64,000 nucleotides of DNA from a bacterium (GTDB lineage Bacteria > Myxococcota_A > Polyangia > Nannocystales > Nannocystaceae). How positions within the stretch are numbered: position 1 is the stretch's first letter; every line of letters starts with the position of its first letter. Location of the stretch: contig JANSYI010000003.1 in assembly GCA_024742475.1 (NCBI GenBank), forward strand, positions 186,001 through 250,000. Direction: 5' to 3'. A program made the translations under genes and the position numbers. This document shows, in pieces, positions 31,962-40,963 of the stretch. The notes under the pieces are model-generated. The model was not told the DNA's origin, made no database searches, and worked only from the letters and a program-made list of their open reading frames with translations.

Positions 31962-33593
31962 GTGTCCGAGCCTCGAGGGCGGTTTACGGCCGCTCTGCGC
32001 GGAGCCGACTTCTCCGAGCGTGCCGGGCCCGACGCGCCCACGCTGCCGCCGGGCCATGGCCGAACGCGGCAGTTTCGGCTCGGCGCCACGTTCGTGCCCG
32101 ACCCCGAGCCACAGGTGCCCGAAGGCGCGCTGCTCGGGGCGCGGGAGCGTTTCCGCGTGGTTCGGCTGCTGGGGCAGGGCGGCATGGGCAGGGTGTACGA
32201 GGCGCGCCGCGAACGCGACGGTCGCCCCGCGGCGCTCAAGGTCCTGCGCACGGATCGCGTGGCCGGCAACCTCGAGGAACTCGTCGCTCGCTTTCGGCAG
32301 GAGGCGTCGGCCGCCTCGCGGGTGGGCCACCGGGGCATCGTGGAGGTGCTCGGCTTCGAGAAGACTCCCGATGGTCGGGTGCTGCTGGCGATGGAGCTGC
32401 TTCGAGGGCAGACGCTCGAAGACTGGATGTCTGCAGAGGGCACATTGGCCGAGGGCGTGGGCTTCGTCGCCGCGTTCTGCGATGCGCTGCACGCCGCCCA
32501 CGAGGCAGGCATCGTGCATCGCGACATCAAGCCCGACAACCTCTACCTCCACGAGGGCCCCGAGGGGCTCGAGTGCAAGGTCGTCGACTTCGGGCTGGCC
32601 AAGGTCGACGTGCCCGACCACACCCAGATCGAGACCGCAGCAGGCACGGTGCTCGGCACGCCGTACTATCTCGCCCCCGAGCGGGCGCTGGGCAAGCCGC
32701 TGACGCGAAGCGCCGACCTCTACAGCATGGGCGTCGTCTTGTACGAACTCGCGACCGGAGTGCTTCCCTTCGACGCGAAGACCTTCATGGCTGTCCTCGA
32801 AGGGCATGTTCGGCGCGTGCCGCTCGACCCTCGACAGGCAGCTCCGCAGCGACCCATCCCGGCAGCGATGAGCGAGCTCATCATGGCGCTGCTCTCGAAG
32901 GACCCCTCGCAGCGCCCGCGCACCGCCGCAGTGGTCGCCTCGACGCTCCGGCAGCAGCTGCGCACCGAGGCCGAGGGGCTTGCGGCGTGCCCGACCGGAC
33001 CGCGCGCCACCTCCTCACCCGACGCCGACACGATGTCCATGCTCGCGCTCGCGTCGGGCCATACCGCCGCGCCGGGCGTCAGCGCGACCGCCGACGCGGC
33101 CACCGTCCCACCCGTGGCCAGCGGGGCGCCGAAGCCCTCCGTCGTGGCCGCGGCCGCGCCACCGAGGCGTCGAGGTGTGCTCGTGGCCGTCGCGGCCGGG
33201 CTCGGCGCGATCGGCCTCGGCGCCGTGGTCGTGGGCGGATCGCGCGATCGGGGCACCACGCCCGCGAGCGTCCCGCCCGTCGCCGAGCCCGCCCCAGACC
33301 CCGTCGCCGCGAATCCCCCCGGGCCCGCGCCCGAGCCGATACCGGCCGAACCCCAGATCGAGTCCGTCGTGGCGGTGCCCAAGCCCTTGCCCGCCCGCGA
33401 TCCTCAGGCACGGCCGCGGCCCTCCGCCAAGCGGGCTGCGGGTGGTACAAACGCGTCGGCGAAGAAGCGCCGACCCTCGGCGAGTGCCGAGCCCGACGCG
33501 GAACCCCCCAACGCCGAGGCACCCAAGCCCAAGCCCAAGGCCTCCAAGGACACCTCGCTCCCCGCGTTCAAAGACGAAGTCTATGGCGACTGA
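31962..33593 (+). CDS. Membrane-anchored Ser/Thr protein kinase
   Basis: A 543-residue Hanks-type kinase from GTG. The kinase domain (about 63-330) has the glycine loop LGQGGMGRVYEA, ALKVL lysine, HRDIKPDN catalytic loop, DFGLA and APERALG. A single membrane span (about 405-428, GVLVAVAAGLGAIGLGAVVV) follows an Ala/Thr-rich linker. The periplasmic tail is low-complexity Pro/Ala/Lys with no domain. The stop overlaps the next gene by 11 bases. It leads a probable operon of exported proteins (to 37123), which suggests that it senses or regulates envelope status. Confidence 0.9.
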   Translation: MSEPRGRFTAALRGADFSERAGPDAPTLPPGHGRTRQFRLGATFVPDPEPQVPEGALLGARERFRVVRLLGQGGMGRVYEARRERDGRPAALKVLRTDRVAGNLEELVARFRQEASAASRVGHRGIVEVLGFEKTPDGRVLLAMELLRGQTLEDWMSAEGTLAEGVGFVAAFCDALHAAHEAGIVHRDIKPDNLYLHEGPEGLECKVVDFGLAKVDVPDHTQIETAAGTVLGTPYYLAPERALGKPLTRSADLYSMGVVLYELATGVLPFDAKTFMAVLEGHVRRVPLDPRQAAPQRPIPAAMSELIMALLSKDPSQRPRTAAVVASTLRQQLRTEAEGLAACPTGPRATSSPDADTMSMLALASGHTAAPGVSATADAATVPPVASGAPKPSVVAAAAPPRRRGVLVAVAAGLGAIGLGAVVVGGSRDRGTTPASVPPVAEPAPDPVAANPPGPAPEPIPAEPQIESVVAVPKPLPARDPQARPRPSAKRAAGGTNASAKKRRPSASAEPDAEPPNAEAPKPKPKASKDTSLPAFKDEVYGD

Positions 33594-34248
33594 CGCTTTC
33601 AAACCCTGGCGACACGCTGCCGCGCTGAGCGTGGCTTGCTCGCTCGTCGTGCTCAGCCCCGTACCCACCGCCCGCGCGGCAGCGCCAAGCGCCGAGTCAT
33701 CGGTGCAAGCCGGAGACCTCAGCGCCCGCGTCGACGCCACGACGGCCGCGCGACAGGCCGACCCGAGCCCTGCGAACTGGCGCGCCGAAGCGCAGGCCAA
33801 GGAGGCTGCGGGCAACTACGACGAAGCGGCCGACGCCTACCGAGGGGAGCTCGAGGCGCTGCCCGAGGACGCCGTGGACGCACGCCGAGCGTCGGAGGCC
33901 GACTGGGAACGCATGCGTGAGGCGTCCCGCGGCCGCGTCGAGGACGAGCCGGCGTCCACGCATCGCGCCGAGTTCGACCGGCAGTGGACTCCGCCGGCGC
34001 CGCCCGAGCAGCTCCGCCCCGCGCCGCGTCCCAAGGCCGACCCCACCCTCGACACCGTCGACGACGATCGCATCGTCACCAAGTGGTACTTCTGGGTCAC
34101 CGTCGCGGCCATCGCCGCCAGCGCTGGGGCCGTCGCAGGCATCGCGATCAAGGCCGCCCGTGACGAGCGGGGTGACGCGCTCGACGCCTCCGCATTGGGT
34201 CCCATGCCCGCGGGGCGGCTCGGCGGCCCCGGGCTCATTCGGTTCTAG
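33583..34248 (+). CDS. Exported protein with helical repeat and C-terminal membrane span
   Basis: A 221-residue protein. A signal peptide (about 1-32) is followed by a helical part with one TPR-like unit (NWRAEAQAKEAAGNYDEAAD), a Pro-rich linker, and a hydrophobic segment near the C terminus (WYFWVTVAAIAASAGAVAGI). The topology is a periplasmic domain tethered by its C-terminal span. ATG at 33583 overlaps the kinase by 11 bases, so the two are probably cotranslated and may work together. Similar helical exported partners are common next to myxobacterial kinases; function unknown. Confidence 0.7.
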   Translation: MATDAFKPWRHAAALSVACSLVVLSPVPTARAAAPSAESSVQAGDLSARVDATTAARQADPSPANWRAEAQAKEAAGNYDEAADAYRGELEALPEDAVDARRASEADWERMREASRGRVEDEPASTHRAEFDRQWTPPAPPEQLRPAPRPKADPTLDTVDDDRIVTKWYFWVTVAAIAASAGAVAGIAIKAARDERGDALDASALGPMPAGRLGGPGLIRF

Positions 34249-34256
34249 CCGCCACG

Positions 34257-35441
34257 ATGCGCTGGCCTCTCGCGCTCGGGGTTGTGGGGTTGGTGCTGGC
34301 CTGCGGCGAGCCGGCGCCCAGCGCAGGGGTGCTCGAACTCGACGCGGCGCAGCCTTCTGGGGTCGCCGACCGCTGGCGCTTCGCCGACGGCGTCGAGGTC
34401 TCGCACGTGGAGGTCCCCACAGCTGCGCTGGTGCCGGGCGCAGCGCTGACGATCGCGTTCGAGGTGTCGGCGCCGGGGTCGTACGCGCTCGGGCTCGTGC
34501 CTCCGCGCGCCGCCGGTCGACAGGTGGCGCTCGGAGGTCCTGGCGCCCCACCGCCACGGGTGCCCGATGACCCGCGCGGCGTCTGGGCGGTGGTCGAGGG
34601 GCAGGGCAGGCTCGAGGCCACGCTGGTGCTTCCGGCGCCATGGCACCCCAACACGGCCGTGCTGTCGCTGCGTCGAGGCACCGTCGCGACCACGATTCCG
34701 GTCACCGAAGGGCCGCGCCGTCACGATGGGCTGGGCGTTCTCGCGGTGCTCGACGTCGACACCCAGCCGACCGCCGTCGTGGCGACCCGAGGCTCGGTGA
34801 AGGTCGACGGCGCCCCGCGAGAGTCGATCTGGACCTCGACACCGCGCGCCTCGCTCGTCGAGTCTCTCGCTGGAGAGCCGGTGCGCCTGGGTGCGGCGCG
34901 GGAGGACGCGCCCGATTGGGGCCCGACGCAGGTCGCGTTCGCATGGGACGACTCGTCGCTGTACGTCGCCGCGTGGCTGCCCGACCGCGACCTTCGAGGG
35001 ACGTTCACCGCGCGGGACGAGCCGATCTGGAAGGAAGAGGTGTTCGAGCTGTTCATTTTTGGCGACGCACGGCGCGCGCGCTACCTCGAGCTGCAGGTCT
35101 CCCCGCGCGGTGTGCAGTTCGACAGCCGTTTCGAGCGCTATCGCGACGGGGATGAAGCGTGGAACAGCGCCTTCGCGGCGCCCGTCGAGGTCCTCGGATC
35201 GGTCGAAGACCCCGCCGATCGCGACGAAGGTTGGACCACCGAGCTCGCCGTACCGTGGTCGGAGATCTGCGCGCACACCGAGGTGCAGTGTCCGGTCGCT
35301 CCGGGCACGACCCTGCGCGTCAACGCGTTTCGCTTGGAGCGACCGCGCAAGGGGGCCGCGGTCGGCTTGGCGCTCTCCCCGACCCGTGTGCCCGATTTTC
35401 ACGCGCCCGAGAACTCGGCGGTGCTGGAGCTGCTACCGTAA
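34257..35441 (+). CDS. CBM9-like carbohydrate-binding lipoprotein
   Basis: A 394-residue protein. Signal peptide ends in lipobox LVLAC (Cys16). Residues 30-170 look beta-rich, possibly a beta-sandwich. Residues 180-390 resemble family-9-like carbohydrate-binding modules found with glycan enzymes: VKVDGAPRESIW, VAFAWDDSSLYVAAWLPD, and WKEEVFELFI, then WTTELAVPWSEI and FRLERP. Such modules bind sugars at the cell surface. Stop and next start overlap (TAATG). Operon context with a CAP-domain lipoprotein suggests a surface complex. Sugar target not predictable. Confidence 0.75.
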   Translation: MRWPLALGVVGLVLACGEPAPSAGVLELDAAQPSGVADRWRFADGVEVSHVEVPTAALVPGAALTIAFEVSAPGSYALGLVPPRAAGRQVALGGPGAPPPRVPDDPRGVWAVVEGQGRLEATLVLPAPWHPNTAVLSLRRGTVATTIPVTEGPRRHDGLGVLAVLDVDTQPTAVVATRGSVKVDGAPRESIWTSTPRASLVESLAGEPVRLGAAREDAPDWGPTQVAFAWDDSSLYVAAWLPDRDLRGTFTARDEPIWKEEVFELFIFGDARRARYLELQVSPRGVQFDSRFERYRDGDEAWNSAFAAPVEVLGSVEDPADRDEGWTTELAVPWSEICAHTEVQCPVAPGTTLRVNAFRLERPRKGAAVGLALSPTRVPDFHAPENSAVLELLP

Positions 35442-37123
35442 TGGCTCTGCGCGCTCCGGGCTCGATCGTTGCTCTCGCATTCGTCGCGGCGCTCGCGGGC
35501 GGAGCGGCGGGGTGCGACATGCCCCGAGCGGGCGGTGAACGCAGCAGCGCCCGCAACCCGGCAGCTGGCCGCCGTGGCGTGTTCGACGGCATCACGCTCA
35601 CCCCGCTCGAAGTGCAGCTCAGCGGCCCGCCCGCCACGCAATACGGCGCCCCCACGCCTCACGCGCTCTCACCCACCGAGCAGTCGATCGCCGCCGCGAT
35701 GACCGAGCAGGGGATGGTGCCCGACCCGGGTCTGCATCGCGCGTCCCGGGAGTTGGCTCGCACTCTGCCCGACGGCGCCAACATCCCCTCGACGCTCATC
35801 GAGGCGGTCTTGTCCTGGGCGGGCATCGTCCACCCACCGCCGCGGCTGGTCGTGGTCGAGCTGCCCGAGGACCCCGCGGCCTGCTTTGCCAGCTACACGG
35901 CCGCGTGCGCTGGGGCTGTGCGGTCGTTGGTGGGCAAGGTCGAGCGCACCGACTCCCGCATCCCGCCTCGGTTCGGCGTCGGCGTCGCCCGGGGCAGCAA
36001 TGGGGACACCCGCATGGTCGCCGCCGTCCTCGACCCCATGGTGGCGATGGCCCCGATACCCGTCACCATGCCCGCGCGGCAGACGGTGCAGGTTCGGGGG
36101 CGCCTGGTCGGCGCACGCAAGGATCCCAGCGTCGAGGTGGTCGACCCTGGTGGGCGGGGGTTTACGGCGTCCACCTCCATCTCGCTGGACGGGTCATTCG
36201 TCGCACAGATCGAGTGCGCGGCGCGGGGCGCTTACCAGGTCGAGGTCATGGCCGAGGGCAGCCACGGCCCCGAGGTCGCCGCCAACTTTCCGCTGTACTG
36301 CGACGCAAAGCCGCCGACGCGGCTGAGGGTGGAGCTCGAGCGCATCGCGGCGGGCGTGGACGAGTCCGCCATGGCGCGAGCCAACTTCGCGCACCTCAAC
36401 GAGGAGCGGAAGCGCCGCGGGCTCTCGCCGCTGTCGTGGGACGATCGCGCGGCCAAGGTCGCGTCGGCGCACAGCAAGGACATGGCGCGCAACGGCTTCG
36501 TCGGCCACGTCTCGCCACGCACCGGCGACGTGAGCGCACGCTTCGAACGCAACCGAATCGTCGGCTCGGTCATCCGCGAGAACGTCGCCCGCGGGTATGG
36601 CCCCAAAGGCGTGCACGACAGCTTGATGTCCTCGCCTGGGCACCGCGTCAACCTCCTCGCCGACGACGTCACGCACGTGGGCATCGGCGTCGTCATCGGC
36701 CCCGAAGACCCCGAGGTGTCCGGCGCACCCAGGCCGCTGTTCGTCACGCAGAACTTCTTCAAGAAGCCGGGCGCGGGGGCTCCACGTGATGGTCAGCTCG
36801 CGCCGACGATCCGCGCGCGGGTCGACGGGGCTCGGGCGCAGCGAGGACTCGCGCAGGCGCAGTGGGACGATGGCCTCGATGCCGTCGCCGCGACGCTCGC
36901 CGCTCGTGTCGCCTCGGGGCGGCGCTTGCCCAGCGGCTGGGAGAACGAGGTGTTCGACCTCGGCTACGAAACCGTGACCACGCACCAAGTCTCCGGTGCG
37001 GACTTCGACCAGCTCTCTGGGGTGGACCTGTTCCTCGAGCCGACGCTCGCCGCAGGCATCGGCGTGGCACGGCTGCCGCGCGGCGAGGGCTTCACGATGA
37101 TCGTGCTGACGGTCGGCAAGTAG
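35441..37123 (+). CDS. CAP-domain (SCP/PR-1-like) lipoprotein
   Basis: A 560-residue protein. Signal peptide with lipobox-like GGAAGC (about Cys25). Residues 200-305 may form a beta-sandwich. A CAP/SCP domain occupies about 305-450: NFAHLNEERKRRGLSPLSWD, AHSKDMARNGFVGHVSP, VIRENVARGYGPKGVHDSLM and SSPGHRVNLL, with the usual His and Glu cluster. A shorter second helical piece after 455 (RVDGARAQRGLAQAQWDDGLDA) looks like a degenerate repeat of the CAP N-terminal helices. CAP proteins bind lipids or act in the envelope; bacterial roles are poorly known. It ends the kinase-led operon. Confidence 0.85.
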   Translation: MALRAPGSIVALAFVAALAGGAAGCDMPRAGGERSSARNPAAGRRGVFDGITLTPLEVQLSGPPATQYGAPTPHALSPTEQSIAAAMTEQGMVPDPGLHRASRELARTLPDGANIPSTLIEAVLSWAGIVHPPPRLVVVELPEDPAACFASYTAACAGAVRSLVGKVERTDSRIPPRFGVGVARGSNGDTRMVAAVLDPMVAMAPIPVTMPARQTVQVRGRLVGARKDPSVEVVDPGGRGFTASTSISLDGSFVAQIECAARGAYQVEVMAEGSHGPEVAANFPLYCDAKPPTRLRVELERIAAGVDESAMARANFAHLNEERKRRGLSPLSWDDRAAKVASAHSKDMARNGFVGHVSPRTGDVSARFERNRIVGSVIRENVARGYGPKGVHDSLMSSPGHRVNLLADDVTHVGIGVVIGPEDPEVSGAPRPLFVTQNFFKKPGAGAPRDGQLAPTIRARVDGARAQRGLAQAQWDDGLDAVAATLAARVASGRRLPSGWENEVFDLGYETVTTHQVSGADFDQLSGVDLFLEPTLAAGIGVARLPRGEGFTMIVLTVGK

Positions 37124-37208
37124 GCCGCAGCCGGCTCCCACGGGGCCCACGGGGGCCTCGGCGCTTTCTCATGGCCTCCGCTGGCCGAGCTTCCGTATCC
37201 TCCGCCCG

Positions 37209-38111
37209 ATGAGCACGCACCCCGGCTCCCCCGCTGCCCGCGAGACTGTGGTTCTGGGCGTGATTGGTGGCTCGGGTCTCTACGCGATGGACGCGCTGGA
37301 GAACACCGAGTCGGTCACCCTCACCACGCCCTTCGGCGCCCCGAGCGGGCCGTACACGGTTGGCACGCTCGCGCGGCCCGACAAGGCGCCGCTGCGCGCG
37401 GTGTTCTTGCCGCGGCACGGCCCCGGTCACAAGGTGCTGCCCTCGGAGATCAACTACCGCGCCAACATTCACGGCCTCAAGCAGCTCGGCGTGACGCACC
37501 TGCTGAGCGTGTCCGCGGTTGGGTCGCTGCGCGAGGAGGTCGAGCCGGGGCACATCGTCTTCCCCGACCAGTTCATCGACCGCACCAAGCATCGGCAGAC
37601 CTCGTTCTTCGGCGAGGGCGTCGTCGGGCACGTGCAGTTCGGACACCCCACGACCGAAGGTCTCCGCACGCTCGCGCGCGAGGCCGCTCAGACCACCGGC
37701 GCCACGGTCCACGACGGCGGCGCGTGCATCGTCATCGACGGCCCCGCCTTCTCCACCCAGGCGGAGTCGGAGCTGTATCGCCGCTGGGGTGCGCGCATCA
37801 TCGGCATGACGGCGCTGCCCGAAGCCAAGCTGGCGCGCGAGGCCGAGCTCGCCTACAGCCTGCTCGCCATGTCGACCGACTACGATTGCTGGCACGACGA
37901 AGAGGTCAGCGTCGAGGCGGTGGTGGCGGTGATGAAGGCCAACGTCGACATCGCGCGCAAGACCATCGTGGCGCTCGCCGAGCGCCTGCCCGAGAAGACC
38001 GCATCGCTGCCGTATCCGCGGGCTTGCGAGAACGCGGTGATGACTGCCCCTGACGCGATGCCGGCCGAGGTCCGAGAGCGACTCGACCTCATCATCGGGC
38101 ACTACCTCTAG
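37209..38111 (+). CDS. mtnP: S-methyl-5'-thioadenosine phosphorylase
   Basis: A 300-residue purine phosphorylase of the MTAP type. It splits methylthioadenosine with phosphate to adenine and methylthioribose-1-phosphate, linking polyamine synthesis and SAM use to purine and methionine salvage. Seen: IGGSGLY phosphate loop, FLPRHGPGHKVLPSEINYRAN, VSAVGSLREE, FPDQFIDRTKHRQTSFF, IDGPAFSTQAES and IGMTALPEAKLARE. Length fits (270-300). The downstream gene is a PfkB kinase, 36 bases away. Alternative: inosine/guanosine-accepting PNP of the same fold; the DQFID..FF block favours MTAP. Confidence 0.9.
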   Translation: MSTHPGSPAARETVVLGVIGGSGLYAMDALENTESVTLTTPFGAPSGPYTVGTLARPDKAPLRAVFLPRHGPGHKVLPSEINYRANIHGLKQLGVTHLLSVSAVGSLREEVEPGHIVFPDQFIDRTKHRQTSFFGEGVVGHVQFGHPTTEGLRTLAREAAQTTGATVHDGGACIVIDGPAFSTQAESELYRRWGARIIGMTALPEAKLAREAELAYSLLAMSTDYDCWHDEEVSVEAVVAVMKANVDIARKTIVALAERLPEKTASLPYPRACENAVMTAPDAMPAEVRERLDLIIGHYL

Positions 38112-38147
38112 CCGCCCCCGTAGGGCTCTCCTCCGAAAGACCGAATC

Positions 38148-39083
38148 ATGAGTGACACCAAACCCTCCGTGCTCGTCGTTGGCAGCGTTGCCGTCGACTG
38201 GGTCATCACACCCCGCGCCGAGCGTGAAGAGTCGATCGGCGGCGCCGCGACGTTCTTCTCGATTGCGGCCTCCTACTTCTCGAACGTGCGCCTGGTGGGT
38301 GTGGTCGGAGAAGACTTCCCCAAGCAGGGCCTCGACGACCTTCGGGCACGCGGGGTCGACCTCGACGGCCTCGAGGTGAACCCCGAGGGCAAGACCTTCC
38401 GCTGGAAGGGCAAGTACCACGAGAACATGAACGGCCGAGACACGCTCGACACCCAGCTCGGTGTGTTCGAAGCGTTCGACCCCAAGCTGCCCGCGCACTA
38501 CCAGGACAGCGACTACCTGTTCTTGGCCAACATCGTGCCGGCGCTGCAGTTGAAGGTCCTCGAGCAGATGAAGACGCGCCCGAAGCTGGTCGGGCTCGAC
38601 TCGATGAACCTGTGGATCGACATCGCGCGTGACGACCTCGTGAAGGTCATCGGCAAGGTCGACGTGCTCACGATCAACGAGGAAGAGGCGATGCAGCTCA
38701 CCTCCGAGCACAACCTCGTCAAGGCCGCCAAGGCGATTCGCGGCATGGGTCCGCGGTCCTTGGTGATCAAGCGCGGGGAGTACGGGGCGCTGCTCTTTCA
38801 CGACGACGAGATCTTCTCGGCGCCGGCGCTGCCGCTCGAGGACGTCGTCGACCCCACCGGTGCCGGCGACTCGTTCGCGGGCGGCTTCATGGGGTACCTG
38901 GCCCGCGGCGTGGAGCCCACCGGCCAGAACCTCCGCACGGCGATGATCTACGGCTCTGTGCTCGCCAGCTACAACGTCGAGGGGTTCTCGTACGACACGA
39001 TGAAGAACCTCAGCGTGGGCACGATCCAGTCGCGGTTCGACCAGTTCTCGCGCCTGACCGACTTCTCCAAGGCGGCGCTGTAG
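38148..39083 (+). CDS. PfkB family sugar/nucleoside kinase
   Basis: A 311-residue ribokinase-fold kinase. Seen are the N-terminal SVLVVGSVAVDWV strand, GGAATFFSIAASYF near the substrate site, and the C-terminal DPTGAGDSFAGGFMGYLA with the catalytic Asp and anion hole. Substrate is not obvious; adenosine, ribose or a 5-thio sugar from the MTA pathway would suit its position behind mtnP. A GC-rich hairpin follows the stop. Confidence 0.87.
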   Translation: MSDTKPSVLVVGSVAVDWVITPRAEREESIGGAATFFSIAASYFSNVRLVGVVGEDFPKQGLDDLRARGVDLDGLEVNPEGKTFRWKGKYHENMNGRDTLDTQLGVFEAFDPKLPAHYQDSDYLFLANIVPALQLKVLEQMKTRPKLVGLDSMNLWIDIARDDLVKVIGKVDVLTINEEEAMQLTSEHNLVKAAKAIRGMGPRSLVIKRGEYGALLFHDDEIFSAPALPLEDVVDPTGAGDSFAGGFMGYLARGVEPTGQNLRTAMIYGSVLASYNVEGFSYDTMKNLSVGTIQSRFDQFSRLTDFSKAAL

Positions 39084-39092
39084 CCGGAGTCC

Positions 39093-39112
39093 GGGGCCCG
39101 AAAGGGGGCCCC
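39093..39112 (+). terminator. GC-rich hairpin after the PfkB gene
   Basis: GGGGCCC (39093-39099) pairs with GGGCCCC (39106-39112) around a 6-base GAAAGG loop, 10 bases after the stop. No T tract follows. Confidence 0.5.
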
Positions 39113-39156
39113 TGGTGGATCGAATCGCGGCGGGCGTGCATGATTGCCGCCGCGGT

Positions 39157-39783
39157 ATGGCCGACCCGTCCGACTACGAGCTGCTCGAAGCCTGGCGCAA
39201 CGAGGACGAGAGCGCAGGGCGAGAGTTGTTCTCGCGCTACTTCGATGCGGTGTACCGCTTCTTCCGCAACAAGGTGGACGACGCGGCGGAGGACCTCACG
39301 CAGCAGACCTTCATGGGGTTGGTACAGAGCCGCGACCGCTTCCGCGGAGACGCCAGCTTTCGCACCTACCTATTCATGATCGCCCGCAAGCGGCTGTACT
39401 CCCACCTGCGCAAGCGGGACCGGCGGGGTGATGCGGTGGAGTTCGGGTCGATGTCGGTGGCCGACCTGGGGCTGGTCTCGCCCTCGCGGGCCGTCGCGGT
39501 GCGGCAGGAACAGCAGCTCCTGCTCCAGGCGCTGCGGCGACTTCCGATCGACATGCAGCTCGCGCTGGAGCTGTTCTACTGGGAGGAGCTCACCGTCACC
39601 GAGATCTCCGCCGTCCTCGAGACGCCGGTCGGCACGGTCAAGAGCCGCCTGCAGCGAGCGCGGGCGCGTCTCGACGGTGTCATCGCCGAGCTCAGCGAGT
39701 CCGAGGACCTGCTGCGCAGCACGATGGACAACTTCGAGGTCTGGGCGCGCGACCTTCAGGCCCGCTTGGTGCCGCCCAAATGA
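39157..39783 (+). CDS. ECF-type RNA polymerase sigma factor (paralogue A)
   Basis: A 208-residue ECF sigma factor. Region 2 (about 20-90) has SRYFDAVYRFFRNKV, AEDLTQQTFMGLV and SFRTYLFMIARKRLY; region 4 (about 115-170) has LALELFYWEELTVTEISAVL and GTVKSRLQRARARL. A 35-residue helical tail follows (SEDLLRSTMDNFEVWARDLQ). ATG at 39157 was chosen because the paralogue at 40964 starts with the same motif (MA-E/D-PSD-F/Y-ELLE). No anti-sigma factor gene is nearby; neighbouring Ser/Thr kinases suggest control by phosphorylation or by the tail. Confidence 0.9.
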   Translation: MADPSDYELLEAWRNEDESAGRELFSRYFDAVYRFFRNKVDDAAEDLTQQTFMGLVQSRDRFRGDASFRTYLFMIARKRLYSHLRKRDRRGDAVEFGSMSVADLGLVSPSRAVAVRQEQQLLLQALRRLPIDMQLALELFYWEELTVTEISAVLETPVGTVKSRLQRARARLDGVIAELSESEDLLRSTMDNFEVWARDLQARLVPPK

Positions 39784-39801
39784 TGCGTCGGGCGGGGGCC
39801 G

Positions 39802-40488
39802 TCATCGCGGCGTGCGCCAAGTTCCGTGGATTCGCAGCATCGTCGGCTCGAGGTCCGAGATGTGCAGCGTCGCATCCAGTGCCCCGCTGAGGTCGAGCGC
39901 GGCCTGTAGTCCTGCTGCGAGGGCGTCGGCGAGAAGCCGGTCCCACAGCCCCGCCGCGTAGTCGACACGAACGCGCGTCTCGGTGCCGCTGGCTTCCTCG
40001 ACCGTAAACGTCGAGCCTCGATGGAACGTTCGCCAGCGCAAGGCGGCCGTGCGCAGCAGCATGGACGGACTCGCCAGCGCGAGCATGATGCGGTACAGGC
40101 GGCCGTCGAAGAGCGTGCGCTGTCGCTCGTAGGTGAATCGAATGAAGTCCTCGTCGCTATCGAATCGAAGGTCGCGAACGACCTTGATCATCGCGTGAGA
40201 GTGGACCTCGGGGATCCACGCGGTGACTGGAGGCGGGGTCTCGACGAGCCGCTGCAGGGGCCCGGGGAGGATGTCGGCTGCGGCGATCGTGTCGGAGTCG
40301 ATCACCGAGCGGTACAAGGTGGCCTTCGCCCTGGCGTCGGGGTGGCTGTCGATACCGTCGGGCAGCGCGTCGAGGTAGCCCGCGAGCGATGGCAGCGTGG
40401 CCTTCACGACCCAGAGCTTCGCACGAACTCGGGCGAGAAACCCAGGCCAAGTGCCGCCCGCAGCGCCGTTGGCCGCAGGCCCAGACAC
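39802..40488 (-). CDS. Conserved-looking protein of unknown function (possibly DUF2378/TIGR02265-like)
   Basis: A 228-residue protein, probably cytosolic. Phrases such as ILPGPLQRLVETPPPVTAWIPEVH, RLYRIMLALASPSMLLRT and WRTFHRGSTF, and the overall flow (helical N-terminal half, then a beta-rich end with THE-type strand RVRVDYAAGLW), recall the large Myxococcus paralogous family TIGR02265/DUF2378, whose role is unknown. I cannot confirm the match. GTG at 40488 is the first start; a later GTG would remove about 26 residues. The gene is convergent with sigma factor A and divergent from the (GE)n lipoprotein gene. Confidence 0.6.
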   Translation of the reverse strand: MSGPAANGAAGGTWPGFLARVRAKLWVVKATLPSLAGYLDALPDGIDSHPDARAKATLYRSVIDSDTIAAADILPGPLQRLVETPPPVTAWIPEVHSHAMIKVVRDLRFDSDEDFIRFTYERQRTLFDGRLYRIMLALASPSMLLRTAALRWRTFHRGSTFTVEEASGTETRVRVDYAAGLWDRLLADALAAGLQAALDLSGALDATLHISDLEPTMLRIHGTWRTPR

Positions 40489-40541
40489 GCGTGCGTAAGA
40501 AAAGACGGGAGCGAACGGGGCCCTGTCGCAACCCCCCGACC

Positions 40542-40916
40542 ATGACGACGATGCGCTCGCCCCTGATGCTGGCCCTGTCCCTGTCGTTCGGGGTCGCCGC
40601 CTGTGACGAAGAGCCCTACGTCGATCCGGACTGGGGCGAGTGGGAGGGGCGCTCGAATGGCTGCGCGGCCCGGACCGAGTTCGACAGTGACGACGACAAT
40701 CGCGGGAACGGCCGCCTCGTCCTGGACGACTGCACGGTCTGCCAACTCAACCTCGAGGGCGAGGGCGAGGGCGAGGGCGAGGGCGAGGGCGAGGGCGAGG
40801 GCGAGGGCGAGGGCGAGCTCGAGCTCGAGACCGCCGGTGTGGACTGTCAGGGGACGGTCGACTTCGAGTGCGAGGACGACCAGGGCAACCGGTTCGACTT
40901 CGGACGCAACGACTGA
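40542..40916 (+). CDS. Small lipoprotein with (Gly-Glu) repeat
   Basis: A 124-residue protein. Signal peptide with lipobox GVAAC (Cys21), then an acidic segment with DSDDDNRGNG, an EGEGEG tract of ten Glu-Gly pairs, and four further Cys in the mature part outside the tract (GCAAR, DCTVCQ, DCQG) plus FECED; these may form disulfides around the linker. The tract is strictly coded by GAGGGC hexamers. The protein lies between two sigma-factor genes and may be expressed with the downstream one, whose start is 48 bases beyond. Function unknown. Confidence 0.75.
   Translation: MTTMRSPLMLALSLSFGVAACDEEPYVDPDWGEWEGRSNGCAARTEFDSDDDNRGNGRLVLDDCTVCQLNLEGEGEGEGEGEGEGEGEGEGELELETAGVDCQGTVDFECEDDQGNRFDFGRND
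40755..40814 (+). repeat. Ten perfect GAGGGC hexamer repeats
   Basis: Ten uninterrupted copies followed by two GAGCTC variants, all in frame within the small lipoprotein gene. A perfect hexamer array is prone to slippage, which would alter linker length without a frameshift. Confidence 0.95.
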
Positions 40917-40963
40917 TGGGGTGCCTCTTTGGCAACGTCCCGCAGTTCCTCTATGGTCAGGCG

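Noticed and set aside
40755..40826. Possible CRISPR or minisatellite array
   Set aside because: Perfect contiguous hexamers with no spacers, in frame inside a lipoprotein gene.
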